NCBI GenBank assembly: GCA_031539425.1
Contig: JAVKLI010000085.1
Location: 1 to 24,545 of the forward strand
Direction of reading: 5' to 3'
DNA: 24,545 nucleotides
DNA from: UBA4416 sp031539425
GTDB taxonomy: Bacteria > Bacteroidota > Bacteroidia > B-17B0 > Aurantibacillaceae
Part shown: positions 1 through 8,499 of the stretch, piece by piece
Position numbering within the stretch: position 1 is the first letter of the stretch
How the letters are laid out: the number at the start of each line of letters is the position of its first letter
Translations under genes and position numbers: made by a program
Notes under the pieces: generated by a model
Databases searched by the model: none
Seen by the model: the letters and a program-made list of their open reading frames with translations, nothing else
Told to the model about the DNA's origin: nothing

Positions 1-1
1 A

Positions 2-325
2 GAAGTTGAAAAAATATTTCCACAACTTGTAAAAACGGGTACAGATAGCCTAAACACCAAAAGTGTCAATTATGCTAATATGGTATCTGTGCTTACAACT
101 GCGATGCAAGAGCAACAAGCTATTATAGAGGCACAACAAAAACAATTACAAACAGAAGAGACTCAAAACGAAGTGCAACAAAAGCAGTTAAAACAGCAGG
201 AGGCGCAAAACGAAGCGCAACAAAAGCAATTACAAACGCAAGAGGTGCAGTTAAAGCAGCAGGGGAATCGTTTTATAGAGCAAGAAAAGCGTTTAAAGGC
301 CTTGGAAGAAAGGTTGGGTAAGTAA
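2..325 (+). CDS. C-terminal fragment of a tail-fibre/surface protein with an S74 chaperone domain and coiled coil
   Basis: The gene runs in from the left edge, so only the last 107 codons are visible and the true start is outside the window. The first visible residues, EVEKIFPQLV followed by KSVNYANMVSVLTTAMQEQQ, match the end of the S74 peptidase / intramolecular chaperone domain (endosialidase type). In these proteins the domain assists trimer folding and, in many, is then self-cleaved. The catalytic serine region lies upstream and cannot be inspected. The rest is a Gln/Glu/Lys-rich coiled coil of about 70 residues containing three 14-residue repeats. In Bacteroidota this domain is common at the C-terminus of large secreted or surface fibre proteins, as well as in phage tail fibres. 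I see no other phage gene here, so a surface protein is more likely. Family assignment is fairly confident; the role of the whole protein is unknown. Confidence 0.7.
   Translation, partial: EVEKIFPQLVKTGTDSLNTKSVNYANMVSVLTTAMQEQQAIIEAQQKQLQTEETQNEVQQKQLKQQEAQNEAQQKQLQTQEVQLKQQGNRFIEQEKRLKALEERLGK
134..259 (+). repeat. Three tandem 42-bp coding repeats in the coiled coil
   Basis: Three in-frame 42-bp units encode 14-residue blocks that each begin QQKQL (units at 134, 176 and 218). Units one and two continue with a TQNE or AQNE motif; unit three diverges at its end. Fourteen residues is two heptads, so gain or loss of a unit would lengthen or shorten the coiled coil without breaking its register. 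Confidence 0.8.
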
Positions 326-345
326 AGCGCACAATACCACAGCTT

Positions 346-378
346 GGAGGGGTGTAAATAAATTACCCTTCTGTTTTT
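346..378 (+). terminator. Possible intrinsic terminator of the S74-domain gene
   Basis: A stem can form between 346-353 and 365-373, including three G-C pairs with A-U and G-U closing pairs, around an 11-nt loop. A run of five T follows at 374-378. It starts about 20 nt after the TAA stop. The 3' arm overlaps the last codons of the convergent folK gene. The stem is modest, so confidence is limited. Confidence 0.4.
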
Positions 379-854
379 GTAACCTGTAAGGTGTCCTTAC
401 ATTCTTGATTTAATACTGCAATAGTTTTAAGTAACACTGGATGTATGAAGTTTGGTGTAATTTCTAATAATGGTTTTAATACAAAATTTCTTTGATGTAA
501 TTTATTATGTGGTACTTGTAATTGATTTGTATTTATAACATCTGAATTATAAAATAAAATATCAATATCTATTGTTCGAGATTGGTATTGTTTATTATCG
601 TTTCGAAGTCTTCCTAAATTTAATTCGATAGTTAACGTTTTTTTCAATACTTCATCAGCACTTAATATTGTTTTAACTTTAATACATATATTAATAAAAT
701 CTGGTAATAAATTATTGCCCCATGCTTTGGTTTGGTAATAAGATGATATAGTTTGAATTGGGCCTATTGTATTGCTAATATCGTGTAAAGCATTGTGTAT
801 GTGTTGTATTCTATCATCCACATTACTACCTAACGAAAAATATACGGTATTCAT
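363..854 (-). CDS. folK: 2-amino-4-hydroxy-6-hydroxymethyldihydropteridine diphosphokinase (HPPK)
   Basis: HPPK transfers pyrophosphate from ATP to 6-hydroxymethyl-7,8-dihydropterin, the step before dihydropteroate synthase in folate synthesis; it is a cytoplasmic enzyme. Family signatures are in order: SLGSN at residues 7-11, ELNLGRLR around 77-84, and RTIDIDIL at 93-100, whose two aspartates (96, 98) correspond to the Mg-binding pair of the E. coli enzyme. The region from VPHNKLHQR through FVLKPLLEI (114-132) is also typical. The 163-residue length is normal for a single-domain enzyme, with no fusion to FolB or FolP. It is the last gene of the minus-strand operon, one base after the amidohydrolase stop, so it is probably translationally coupled. 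The start is ATG. Confidence 0.95.
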   Translation of the reverse strand: MNTVYFSLGSNVDDRIQHIHNALHDISNTIGPIQTISSYYQTKAWGNNLLPDFINICIKVKTILSADEVLKKTLTIELNLGRLRNDNKQYQSRTIDIDILFYNSDVINTNQLQVPHNKLHQRNFVLKPLLEITPNFIHPVLLKTIAVLNQECKDTLQVTKTEG

Positions 855-855
855 A

Positions 856-2076
856 TTACTGCAACAAACTCATGCAATTGTATGCCATCAAACCGCTACC
901 AATTTCTAATGCTGCCTCATCAATATTAAAAGTGGCACTATGCAAATTAAAATTATTTGTTTGGTTTAATGATGACGTACCTAAGCGGTAATAACAGCTG
1001 GGTATGGCTTGAGAAAAGTAAGCAAAATCATCGGCGGTCATTCTTAAGTCTAAATCTTCTACATATTCATTGCCTAAATATTGTTTAGCATATTGTTTTA
1101 TTAATCTAGTTATCTCTATATTATTTTCTATACAAGGGTAACCATCTATTATGTTTAATTTAATAATTGCTTTATGCTGCTGCTCTAAGTTTTGTATAAT
1201 AGTTTTAATTTTTAATTTTATGTCTTTTCTAAACTCTTCATTCATTGTTCTAATAGTGCCTTTTAATATTGCAGAGTTAGGAATTATATTTGTTGCACCA
1301 AGTGCCTCAAATTTACCAAATGCAATTACCATTGGTATATGGTTGTGTTTATTTTTAGGTACATTATTTTCATCTAAATAATATGGAAATTCATTTTGAA
1401 TTTGTTGAATTAGATTTGCACCTATACTTATAGGGTTTATATAATCATTTACAAGGGCTGCATGCCCTCCTTTTCCTATAATTTCTATATGTACTTCATC
1501 GGTGCTAGCCATGTATAAACCTTCCCGTATACCTATTTTACCAACTGTTAAATTAGGGTACACATGCTGACAGATAGCTAGGTTTATCTTTGATTCGTTT
1601 AATATTCCTTTTTGTATTAGTAATTGAGCACCCCCAGGTAATACTTCTTCGCCAGGCTGAAACACAATTTTTACTGTTCCTTCAAATTCTTGGTTTAATT
1701 GATTTAAAATTAAAATTGTGCCTATCATAGATGCTGTATGTGCATCATGCCCACAAGCGTGCATCACGCCTTTATTATGCGATGCGTAATTGATAGTATT
1801 GTTTTTTTCTTCAATTGGTAATGCGTCAATATCTGCCCGCAATAAAATAGTTTTTTTAGTTTCGTTTTTACCTTTTATATAAGCTGTAACACCAGTTTGT
1901 AAGGGTCCTTTTATGCACTCAATGTTATGGCTTTGTAACAACTGATAAATATAATTTGTTGTTTTATTTTCTTCAAAAGATAGTTCTGGGTTTTGGTGTA
2001 AATGCCTTCTAATTTCTATAATTTTATCTGCATTATGGTATGCAATTGATTTAATTTTTGTAATAAAATTGTTCAC
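856..2076 (-). CDS. M20 family amidohydrolase (N-acyl amino acid amidohydrolase / hippurate hydrolase-like)
   Basis: This is a metal-dependent hydrolase that removes acyl groups from N-acyl amino acids or related amides. The M20D-type signatures are intact: RRHLHQNPELSFEE from residue 23, LRADIDALPIEE at 79-90, MHACGHDAHT at 105-114 (ligands C108 and H110), FQPGEE at 139-144, H171, and a C-terminal H379. A dimerisation insert sits between the two halves of the catalytic domain. At 406 residues the length is normal. The start is GTG: an in-frame TAA lies about 21 bases upstream with no ATG between, and the next Met is residue 105, inside the catalytic core. It lies 5 bp after the DUF4296 gene and 1 bp before folK, so it is co-transcribed with them. 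The natural substrate cannot be deduced; members act on hippurate, N-acetyl amino acids or IAA conjugates. Confidence 0.9.
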   Translation of the reverse strand: MNNFITKIKSIAYHNADKIIEIRRHLHQNPELSFEENKTTNYIYQLLQSHNIECIKGPLQTGVTAYIKGKNETKKTILLRADIDALPIEEKNNTINYASHNKGVMHACGHDAHTASMIGTILILNQLNQEFEGTVKIVFQPGEEVLPGGAQLLIQKGILNESKINLAICQHVYPNLTVGKIGIREGLYMASTDEVHIEIIGKGGHAALVNDYINPISIGANLIQQIQNEFPYYLDENNVPKNKHNHIPMVIAFGKFEALGATNIIPNSAILKGTIRTMNEEFRKDIKLKIKTIIQNLEQQHKAIIKLNIIDGYPCIENNIEITRLIKQYAKQYLGNEYVEDLDLRMTADDFAYFSQAIPSCYYRLGTSSLNQTNNFNLHSATFNIDEAALEIGSGLMAYNCMSLLQ

Positions 2077-2081
2077 ACTAT

Positions 2082-2420
2082 TTATTTTTTTTGATAATTA
2101 GCATTATGTGCATTTAAGTTATTGAGCACATTTTTATAAACTGTTTTTAATAATTTTGGGTGGCGCGCGTAATAGGCTACAGTGGAGTCAAATTGAGCAG
2201 TACTAATTTGATGTTCTTTTAAAACTTGAAAATAATAAGTCGAATCTTTATTTGGTTTAAGATTTAATATAATAGCAGATTCTGCTAAATAACAATCTGT
2301 AAGTACTTTAACATATTTATCTTGAGTTAATACGTAATTAGAAGCAACATCTGGTGCATTGCAAGCTACCATTGCTAATAAAATTAAAATGTAAAAAAAC
2401 TTATAATTTAAATGAGCCAT
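2082..2420 (-). CDS. DUF4296-type small lipoprotein-like protein
   Basis: This 112-residue protein has an N-terminal hydrophobic stretch (about residues 8-19) ending in a lipobox-like MVAC with Cys at position 20, so it is probably a lipoprotein anchored to a membrane and facing the periplasm. The middle has TDCYLAESA and, later, the pattern FDSTVAYYARHPKLLKTVYKNV, which I recognise as characteristic of DUF4296, a Bacteroidota-restricted family without a known function. The lipobox has Met at -3 where Leu is usual, so lipidation is likely but not certain. It sits 3 bp after the type IX secreted gene and 5 bp before the M20 gene, placing it inside the operon. No biochemical role can be assigned. 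Confidence 0.8.
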   Translation of the reverse strand: MAHLNYKFFYILILLAMVACNAPDVASNYVLTQDKYVKVLTDCYLAESAIILNLKPNKDSTYYFQVLKEHQISTAQFDSTVAYYARHPKLLKTVYKNVLNNLNAHNANYQKK

Positions 2421-2423
2421 ATT

Positions 2424-4523
2424 TTAATTTATTAAATACACTTGACCTTGATGAGATTCATATTTTTTACTTGCTAAATTTTTAAATGTAAGTGTCCATA
2501 TATATACCCCCGCGGGTTGATTGATATCGTTATACTTTCCATCCCAGCTGTCAAATTCGTTATTAGATTTAAAAATTAAATATCCATTTCTGTTGTAAAT
2601 TTCAAGCTGAACATCAGATACATTTAATAAAATGGGTTTAAATGTTTGATTTAATTGATCTTTATCAAATGGGGTAAAGGCCGTTGGTATCCACATTTTA
2701 TATTCAGATATTACTCTAATTTTTTTAGTAGTGGTATGTTTACATATATCTTTAGTTACCGTACAACTTACAAGGTAATCTCCAATCTTCTTGTATTCAT
2801 AAAATGGATTGTCGCCTATTTTAGTATCTCCATTACCAAAACTATATTCTATGATTTCTCCTAAAGTGTAGGTATTATTAGCAAAAGTAATGGGCATATC
2901 AAACAGATTAACTTCAGTTTGGTCTACCGAAAAAGATGAAATAGGCATAGGGAAAATAGTAAAACAATTTTGACATTTATTATTTAATGAATCGGTGCAA
3001 TTAGGAAAATTTAATATACTTAATGAGGCATTATACACACCAGGAATGGTAAACTGATGTGTTGCATTTTCTCCTAACAGCCTAATATTGTTACTAAAGT
3101 TCCATAACAATTGAGTGGCTGTATTGACATCGCTTTGACTAATAAAGGTTAAAAAATTTCCTACACAGGCATTAGAAAAAGTACTGGGTAAATTAAGAGT
3201 TTGCGTACGAATAACATTTACAGTTTTAGTTACCGTAACTTTACAAAACATCTCTTGTACTGTTAATGAAATGGTATGTATAGCGGGTATATTAAATTTA
3301 ATGTTTTGAGCTATACTATTGGTTGTTATTGCGGGTAATGCATTTGCACCAAAATTCCATGTAAAAGTTGTAGGGCTATTTAAGTGCCCATTAACGATAT
3401 AAGTGTTGATGTTATTACTAAAACAAAATGCAGTTTGTCCCACTATATTTGGGTTAAGTGGTAATGAAACTTTAATTGCTTTTTTAATGGTATCATTACA
3501 TGCTGGATTTGCATTAAATACAATTAAATTTACAGAATAAACCCCACTAGAAGGATAAGTATAGCTTGGTTGAGCCACCCTTGAAGTATCTGATAATGTT
3601 GATGCATCTCCAAAATTCCATTTAAAATTTGTACCATTATTTCCAGTGATTGAAAACTTTGTTGATAAACCCTGACATAAAATAGAATCAATAGGTGCAA
3701 TAACTCCTACGGGTTGAATTTTTATATTACTTGCTTGTAATGATTTTGCTTCTAAAAAAATACCAGAATCTATTGTAGCGTCAGCCCCGTCGGCAATGGC
3801 AATTTTTAGATGGTATTTAAACCCACAAACTACGGTATGCGTTGCTTTTAATAAAACGGTTAAGCCGTTATATTTTAAATTAATATTGTTAGAAGCATTG
3901 CTTCTATAATATTGCGAATTTGTAAGATGGTTAACATTATTTATTGTAACAGGCAAACCATTAGGTAATTTAGCAATATTTACTGGTGCTAAAGGTGTAT
4001 TAACCCCATTTAATATTAATGCAAATACATCATTATAAGAGGTATTAATATAATCAGGATACTCATCTGATGCAAAAATATATCGAAAAGAAATAGTGTC
4101 TGACCTGGGAATAAAATCAAACTCCAATACAGCAGCGTCCGCTAAAGTAATGGTGGAACCTAAAATACTTTGTAAGGCATTATCACCAGCACCATTATAT
4201 GCAGTGCTTACTAATTGTGGGGTATTTGGGCCTTGTGGTCCCATTGGTACAGATGTTCTAGCTTCACCTGTAGATAATAAAATCCCTTCCGTTAAACCTA
4301 AGTTTACATTTGGTGTAGCAAAAAATCGAGCTCTTTGGTTAGGATTTCCAGTAAATGTAACGTTGGATATTTTTACACCTGAGCCTACTAAAACTTGTTC
4401 TACTAGCTGCGTAGGTGTTAGAGTATTATTGGTAACTAATTGTGCATAACATAGTTGTAAAGTAATTAATTTTAAAATGCTTAAATAAATAATTAAATTA
4501 ATTATGTTTTTATGGTTTAACAT
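2424..4523 (-). CDS. Type IX secreted protein: choice-of-anchor L domain, PKD repeats, type B sorting domain
   Basis: A signal peptide occupies about residues 1-27, with cleavage likely after CYA. Residues about 35-270 resemble the choice-of-anchor L domain (FDFIPRSDTISFRYIFASDEYP is diagnostic; only a part is quoted here as the core FRYIFASDEYP). Four PKD-like beta-sandwich segments follow, recognised by FKWNFGD, FTWNFG, LLWNFSN and IEYSFGNGD. The last 90 residues, from MWIPTAFTPF (610-619) through IYNRNGYLIF and WDGKYND to PAGVYIW, form the gliding-motility-associated C-terminal (CHU_C, type B sorting) domain that directs export through the type IX system and surface attachment. Such proteins usually act as adhesins or surface structural proteins. 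The gene directly abuts trpS (stop and start adjacent), an unusual place for surface cargo. No catalytic domain is evident. Confidence 0.9.
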   Translation of the reverse strand: MLNHKNIINLIIYLSILKLITLQLCYAQLVTNNTLTPTQLVEQVLVGSGVKISNVTFTGNPNQRARFFATPNVNLGLTEGILLSTGEARTSVPMGPQGPNTPQLVSTAYNGAGDNALQSILGSTITLADAAVLEFDFIPRSDTISFRYIFASDEYPDYINTSYNDVFALILNGVNTPLAPVNIAKLPNGLPVTINNVNHLTNSQYYRSNASNNINLKYNGLTVLLKATHTVVCGFKYHLKIAIADGADATIDSGIFLEAKSLQASNIKIQPVGVIAPIDSILCQGLSTKFSITGNNGTNFKWNFGDASTLSDTSRVAQPSYTYPSSGVYSVNLIVFNANPACNDTIKKAIKVSLPLNPNIVGQTAFCFSNNINTYIVNGHLNSPTTFTWNFGANALPAITTNSIAQNIKFNIPAIHTISLTVQEMFCKVTVTKTVNVIRTQTLNLPSTFSNACVGNFLTFISQSDVNTATQLLWNFSNNIRLLGENATHQFTIPGVYNASLSILNFPNCTDSLNNKCQNCFTIFPMPISSFSVDQTEVNLFDMPITFANNTYTLGEIIEYSFGNGDTKIGDNPFYEYKKIGDYLVSCTVTKDICKHTTTKKIRVISEYKMWIPTAFTPFDKDQLNQTFKPILLNVSDVQLEIYNRNGYLIFKSNNEFDSWDGKYNDINQPAGVYIWTLTFKNLASKKYESHQGQVYLIN

Positions 4524-5495
4524 TTAATAGCCAATTATATCTCTAAGGTATTTAATTTTTTGTTGTGCAACAAGCTTTGTTTTGTTTTCACCATCTTTTA
4601 ACAAATTTTCTAAGGCTGATTTGTTACTTATAAGTTGATGAAATGTTTTTCTTTGTTGTTCAAATTTTGTTAAAATAAGTTCATACAATTCTGTTTTGAC
4701 ATGGCCGTAACCAAAGCCTCCAGCTTCATATTTGTTTTTTAGTTCTTCTGTTTTATTTGTTACTGCTAGTAATTTATATAATTGAAATACAAGGCAGGTA
4801 TCTGCATTTTTTGGTGCTTCAATGGGGGTACTATCTGTTTGTATTGACATGATTACCTTTTTCAGTTCTTTTTCTGGTAAAAAAATATCTATAAAATTAT
4901 TGTAAGATTTACTCATTTTTTGTCCATCAATTCCGGGTACAACCATCACGTTATTTTCTAGTACTGCATCAGGTATTGTAAATATTGGTTTGTTGTAATG
5001 TTGGTTTATGCTTTGCGCTATGTCTCTTGTTATTTCTATATGTTGTAATTGATCTTTACCAACTGGCACTTTATGTGCATCGTACAACAATATATCGGCA
5101 GCCATTAAAATGGGGTAGGTAAATAAGCCTGCTTTTACTTCGCTTAGTTTACTTGATTTATCTTTAAATGAGTGTGCATTGGCTAACATAGGATAAGGGG
5201 CAAAGCAGCTTAAATACCAAGCTAGTTCACATACTTCGGTAATTTTACTTTGCCTATAAAAATGACACGCATTAGTATCTAACCCAAAGGCAAGCCATGT
5301 GGCTGCTACAGCATAAGTACTTTCTTTTATAAAAGTTGCATTTTTTTGAGTAGTTAGCGTATGTAAATCGGCAATAAATAAAAAAGATTCGTTATGTGTA
5401 TCTTTACTTAAATTAATAGCAGGTATTACTGCACCCAATATATTACCTAAGTGAGGAATGTTGGTACTTTGTATGCCAGTTAATATGCGAGACAT
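4524..5495 (-). CDS. trpS: Tryptophanyl-tRNA synthetase
   Basis: This class I aminoacyl-tRNA synthetase charges tRNA-Trp with tryptophan using ATP. The Rossmann nucleotide-binding motifs are present: PHLGN at residues 14-18 (the HIGH signature) and KMSKS at 193-197. Family-typical blocks lie between them: IADLHTLT, PMLANAHSFKDK, YPILMAADILLY and VPVGKDQLQHIE. The length of 323 residues is that of a bacterial TrpRS without N- or C-terminal extensions. It lies 26 bp after lpxA and directly abuts the type IX cargo gene, inside one minus-strand transcription unit. I see no tryptophan-rich leader or T-box in the short gap upstream, so any control probably comes from the lpxA promoter. The start is ATG. 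Confidence 0.97.
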   Translation of the reverse strand: MSRILTGIQSTNIPHLGNILGAVIPAINLSKDTHNESFLFIADLHTLTTQKNATFIKESTYAVAATWLAFGLDTNACHFYRQSKITEVCELAWYLSCFAPYPMLANAHSFKDKSSKLSEVKAGLFTYPILMAADILLYDAHKVPVGKDQLQHIEITRDIAQSINQHYNKPIFTIPDAVLENNVMVVPGIDGQKMSKSYNNFIDIFLPEKELKKVIMSIQTDSTPIEAPKNADTCLVFQLYKLLAVTNKTEELKNKYEAGGFGYGHVKTELYELILTKFEQQRKTFHQLISNKSALENLLKDGENKTKLVAQQKIKYLRDIIGY

Positions 5496-5521
5496 CGTTT
5501 TTTTTTTAAATTACAATTCGT

Positions 5522-6298
5522 TTAAATTCCTTTAACAATACCATTTATAGACATTTCAATAAATTTTAAAATAGCGCCTTTTGCTTCACTATCGGGAAAA
5601 TTGTTTGTGATATTTTGAATTCTTTCTTGATAAGGCATTTTTAAAACAAATAATATTCGATAAATATCTTCTATGGTTTTAATTACAGCGGCATCAACGC
5701 CACGCCTAGCTAAACCGACAGAGTTAACGCCAATATACTGTAATGGATCTTGTGCTACTTTAATAAAAGGTGGTACATTTTGTCTTACTTTAGAATAAGC
5801 GGCTAAAAAGGTATGGGCACCAATGGTTACAAACTGCTGAACACCTGAATGACCCTCAATAATGGCATAATCTTGAACGGTAACATGACCAGCTAAACCG
5901 GTATAATTAGCTAATATAACATGATTTCCAACCACACAATCGTGTGCTACGTGTGCATATCCCATTATCAAACAATTATCGCCAACAGAGGTTATCATGC
6001 TAGCAGCAGTGCCTTTATGTATGGTAGCATATTCTCTAATTACAGTGTAGTTTCCTATTTTTGTTTGGGCTTTTTCGCCATTATACTTTAAATCTTGAGA
6101 TTCAATACCTATAAGCGCTCCTGGATAAATTTTACTATCATGCCCTATAGTGGTGTCTGGGTATATAATAGCGCTTGAATGAATGTGTGCATTATCGCCA
6201 ATTGTTACATCATTATGTATGGTTGCAAAATCATCAATGGTAACGTTTTTACCAATATTGGCTTTTGGGCTTACTTTAGCTAATGAAGAAATACTCAT
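5522..6298 (-). CDS. lpxA: Acyl-ACP:UDP-N-acetylglucosamine O-acyltransferase
   Basis: LpxA transfers a hydroxyacyl chain from acyl-ACP to the 3-OH of UDP-GlcNAc, the first step of lipid A synthesis in the cytoplasm. The N-terminal two thirds is a left-handed beta helix of hexapeptide repeats (for example IGKNVT, IGDNAH, IGHDSK, VGDNCL). The catalytic segment MGYAHVAHDC (residues 112-121) places the general base at H119, equivalent to His125 of E. coli. IGAHTFLAAYSKVRQNVPPF and a helical C-terminal region (from about residue 190) complete the fold. At 258 residues it is of normal length. It is the first gene of the operon running to folK, with a good promoter candidate about 40 bp upstream. 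The usual Bacteroidota partner, lpxD and the lpxC-fabZ fusion, is not in the window upstream of it; dsbD lies there instead. Confidence 0.96.
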   Translation of the reverse strand: MSISSLAKVSPKANIGKNVTIDDFATIHNDVTIGDNAHIHSSAIIYPDTTIGHDSKIYPGALIGIESQDLKYNGEKAQTKIGNYTVIREYATIHKGTAASMITSVGDNCLIMGYAHVAHDCVVGNHVILANYTGLAGHVTVQDYAIIEGHSGVQQFVTIGAHTFLAAYSKVRQNVPPFIKVAQDPLQYIGVNSVGLARRGVDAAVIKTIEDIYRILFVLKMPYQERIQNITNNFPDSEAKGAILKFIEMSINGIVKGI

Positions 6299-6334
6299 AT
6301 TCGATGAAATATAAATTTAAAATAAAATTTATTT

Positions 6335-6364
6335 GAAAAATACATTTTTTTACTGTGTTTACAA
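6335..6364 (-). promoter_or_regulatory. Bacteroidota-type promoter candidate for the lpxA operon
   Basis: On the minus strand a TTG at 6364-6362 is followed after exactly 19 nt by TATTTTTC at 6342-6335. This fits the Bacteroidota sigma consensus TTG-N19-TAnnTTTG with one mismatch at the last base. Transcription would begin about 30 nt upstream of the lpxA ATG. Of the sites I found in the window, this is the only one with a correctly spaced -33 element. Confidence 0.5.
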
Positions 6365-6418
6365 AAAAAAAGTGACAACAATAACTTAGCTCAAATGCAC
6401 TTTAGCAATTGCTATTTA

Positions 6419-8497
6419 TTATTTTTTAAAATTACTAATTCCTTCTTTTAACCATTCTGTATACTCTGATATGCTTGGATTATAGCCTCTTATAGGGGCA
6501 ATGGCTTTTTCATTATGATTAAGTAAAACATATAATGGTTGAGTGCTTTGGTTATATAATCGTTCTTCCATATACTTAAATTTATCCCCTATATCTGTTA
6601 TTGTACGCTGTTTGCCATACCAAAATACTTTCATATAATCTTTTTCATCTAAGGGTCTTTTATCATCTACATATAATGACACTAAAACTACTTCATTGTT
6701 TAATATATTCATTATTTCTGTGTTAATCCACACGTTATCTTCTGTTTTTCGGCAGTTAGCACAGGCGTGGCCTGTATAATCTACTAATAAAGGTTTATTC
6801 ATTTTTTTAGCATATGCCAAAGCATTTTCGTAATCGTTTTTAAAATGTATAATACCTGATTTGCTCGTATGTAAATGCTTTGAAAATTCATCTTGTTTAA
6901 CATCTACAGAAACATTAATGTTTGACGCTTGCATGCTACCAAATCCATTAGGCGATTCGGAATAATCTTGTGGCGGTAATATGCCCGAAAATAGCTTTAA
7001 TGGCGCACCCCACAAGCCTGGAATTAAATAAATAGTAACAAATAAAGAAGCCATCACTACAAACAACCTTCCAACAGATAAATACTTTACCTCACTATCA
7101 TGCGATGTTTTAAATAAACCTAATAAATAAAGTGTTAATAATCCAAATATCACAATCCAAAGTGCAATAAATACTTCACGCGTTAAATAGCCTGCCTGCC
7201 ATACTAAATCAGCATTTGAAGCAAACTTTAAAGCTAAGGCAATTTCAATAAATCCTAAAGTAACTTTTACTGTGTTTAACCAACCACCTGATTTTGGTAA
7301 TGAATTAAGCCATCCCGGAAAGGCTGCAAATAAACCAAATGGCAAAGCTAATGCTAATGAAAAACCAAGCATTCCAAAAAATGGTCCTGCAATATTTCCA
7401 GATGATGATGCTTCTACCAGTAAAGTGCCTATAATAGGGCCTGTGCATGAAAAAGAAACTAAAGTTAATGTAAATGCCATAAAGAAAATGCCTATAAGCC
7501 CTCCCCTATCCGACTTTGCATCCATTTTATTAATCAAACCGCTTGGTAACGTTATTTCAAAAGCACCTAAAAAGGAAATGCCAAAAACCAATAACAATAC
7601 AAAAAAGGCTAAATTAAAATACACGTTAGTTGAAATTGTATGCAAGGCACCGGCTCCAAACATAAGCGTAACGCCTAATCCTAAAGCTAAATAAAGTACA
7701 ATAATAGATGCTGCATAAATTAACGCATTTTTAATTCCTTGAGATTTTGTTTTGCTTTGTTTGGTAAAAAAGCTCACATTCATCGGTATCATAGGAAACA
7801 CGCAAGGGGTAACAATAGCTGCAAATCCGCCAATAAATCCTAATAAAAATATAAGCCACCACGATTGAGACGTTGACGATTTGTTTTCTGAATGTACCGT
7901 TACACTTGTTGTTTCAGTAGATTGAAGTGTAGTGTTTGTAACAACATTAGTAGCATTAGGTGTTGTATTAATAGATGGAGATGTAACAACAGAAGTAGTT
8001 TTAGATGGTTTTGCATATTCAACGCATCTTGATTCTCCGTTTATAACTACTGTAAAATCTGTAGCTGGAGGAAAAATACATTTCTCTTCGGTGCAAGCTT
8101 GGTACTCGTATTTACCTGTTATTGTAATGACACCCGACCTATTTGCTCTAATTTTTTGAGTAAATGTAGCTTGATTTGCAAAATAGCCAACTTCTACACC
8201 AAATACTTTATCGAGTTCTCGTTTAGCTTTGCTTTCATATGGGGCACCTATTATTTCAAAATCTTTTGATTTATTTATTGTTATTTTAGTTGGATTAGGC
8301 CCGTCTGGAGAAGGTTTTAAGGAATACATATGCCAACCATCATCAATGGTGGCATTAAGAATAATTTTGTATTCGCAGTTGGAAGGATCTTGAGTGCTTA
8401 TTCTTTGATGATCAATTTTAATATGAACTGGCTCATCTTGAGCTATTAAATAAGCTGTTTGGAACAGAACAAAAAGTAATAAAAGTATTTTTTTCAT
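6419..8497 (-). CDS. dsbD: Thiol:disulfide interchange protein, DsbD family
   Basis: DsbD carries electrons from cytoplasmic thioredoxin across the inner membrane to periplasmic thiol proteins. All three modules are visible. A signal peptide (about 1-19) precedes a periplasmic N-terminal domain with a CX4C pair (C135, C140). A Ser/Thr-rich linker (about 163-211) follows. The membrane domain (about 212-500, around eight helices) contains the redox cysteines C232 in IVTPCVFPMIP and C351 in SFSCTGPIIG. The C-terminal thioredoxin-like domain has CANC at 579-582 in DYTGHACANCRK. The 692-residue length is slightly above the E. coli protein. It begins 2 bp after the Xaa-Pro aminopeptidase stop, so the two are co-transcribed. 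The name follows domain architecture; in Bacteroidota such proteins may serve cytochrome c maturation or other periplasmic reduction rather than DsbC. Confidence 0.93.
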   Translation of the reverse strand: MKKILLLLFVLFQTAYLIAQDEPVHIKIDHQRISTQDPSNCEYKIILNATIDDGWHMYSLKPSPDGPNPTKITINKSKDFEIIGAPYESKAKRELDKVFGVEVGYFANQATFTQKIRANRSGVITITGKYEYQACTEEKCIFPPATDFTVVINGESRCVEYAKPSKTTSVVTSPSINTTPNATNVVTNTTLQSTETTSVTVHSENKSSTSQSWWLIFLLGFIGGFAAIVTPCVFPMIPMNVSFFTKQSKTKSQGIKNALIYAASIIVLYLALGLGVTLMFGAGALHTISTNVYFNLAFFVLLLVFGISFLGAFEITLPSGLINKMDAKSDRGGLIGIFFMAFTLTLVSFSCTGPIIGTLLVEASSSGNIAGPFFGMLGFSLALALPFGLFAAFPGWLNSLPKSGGWLNTVKVTLGFIEIALALKFASNADLVWQAGYLTREVFIALWIVIFGLLTLYLLGLFKTSHDSEVKYLSVGRLFVVMASLFVTIYLIPGLWGAPLKLFSGILPPQDYSESPNGFGSMQASNINVSVDVKQDEFSKHLHTSKSGIIHFKNDYENALAYAKKMNKPLLVDYTGHACANCRKTEDNVWINTEIMNILNNEVVLVSLYVDDKRPLDEKDYMKVFWYGKQRTITDIGDKFKYMEERLYNQSTQPLYVLLNHNEKAIAPIRGYNPSISEYTEWLKEGISNFKK

Positions 8498-8499
8498 AT

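Noticed and set aside
134..259. Tandem repeats considered as a CRISPR-like array
   Set aside because: The units are contiguous without spacers, in frame, and encode a regular coiled coil.
6403..6414. 12-bp palindrome TAGCAATTGCTA after dsbD, considered as a terminator
   Set aside because: It has no loop and no following T run on the dsbD strand, so it is not a convincing intrinsic terminator; it may be a chance palindrome in AT-rich DNA.
7272..7694. 140-codon open frame opposite dsbD, with similar open frames opposite kdnA (15519-16034) and the thiolase (22785-23219)
   Set aside because: All are antisense to genes with complete catalytic motifs, have low-complexity composition and resemble no family; they follow from the codon usage of the true strand.
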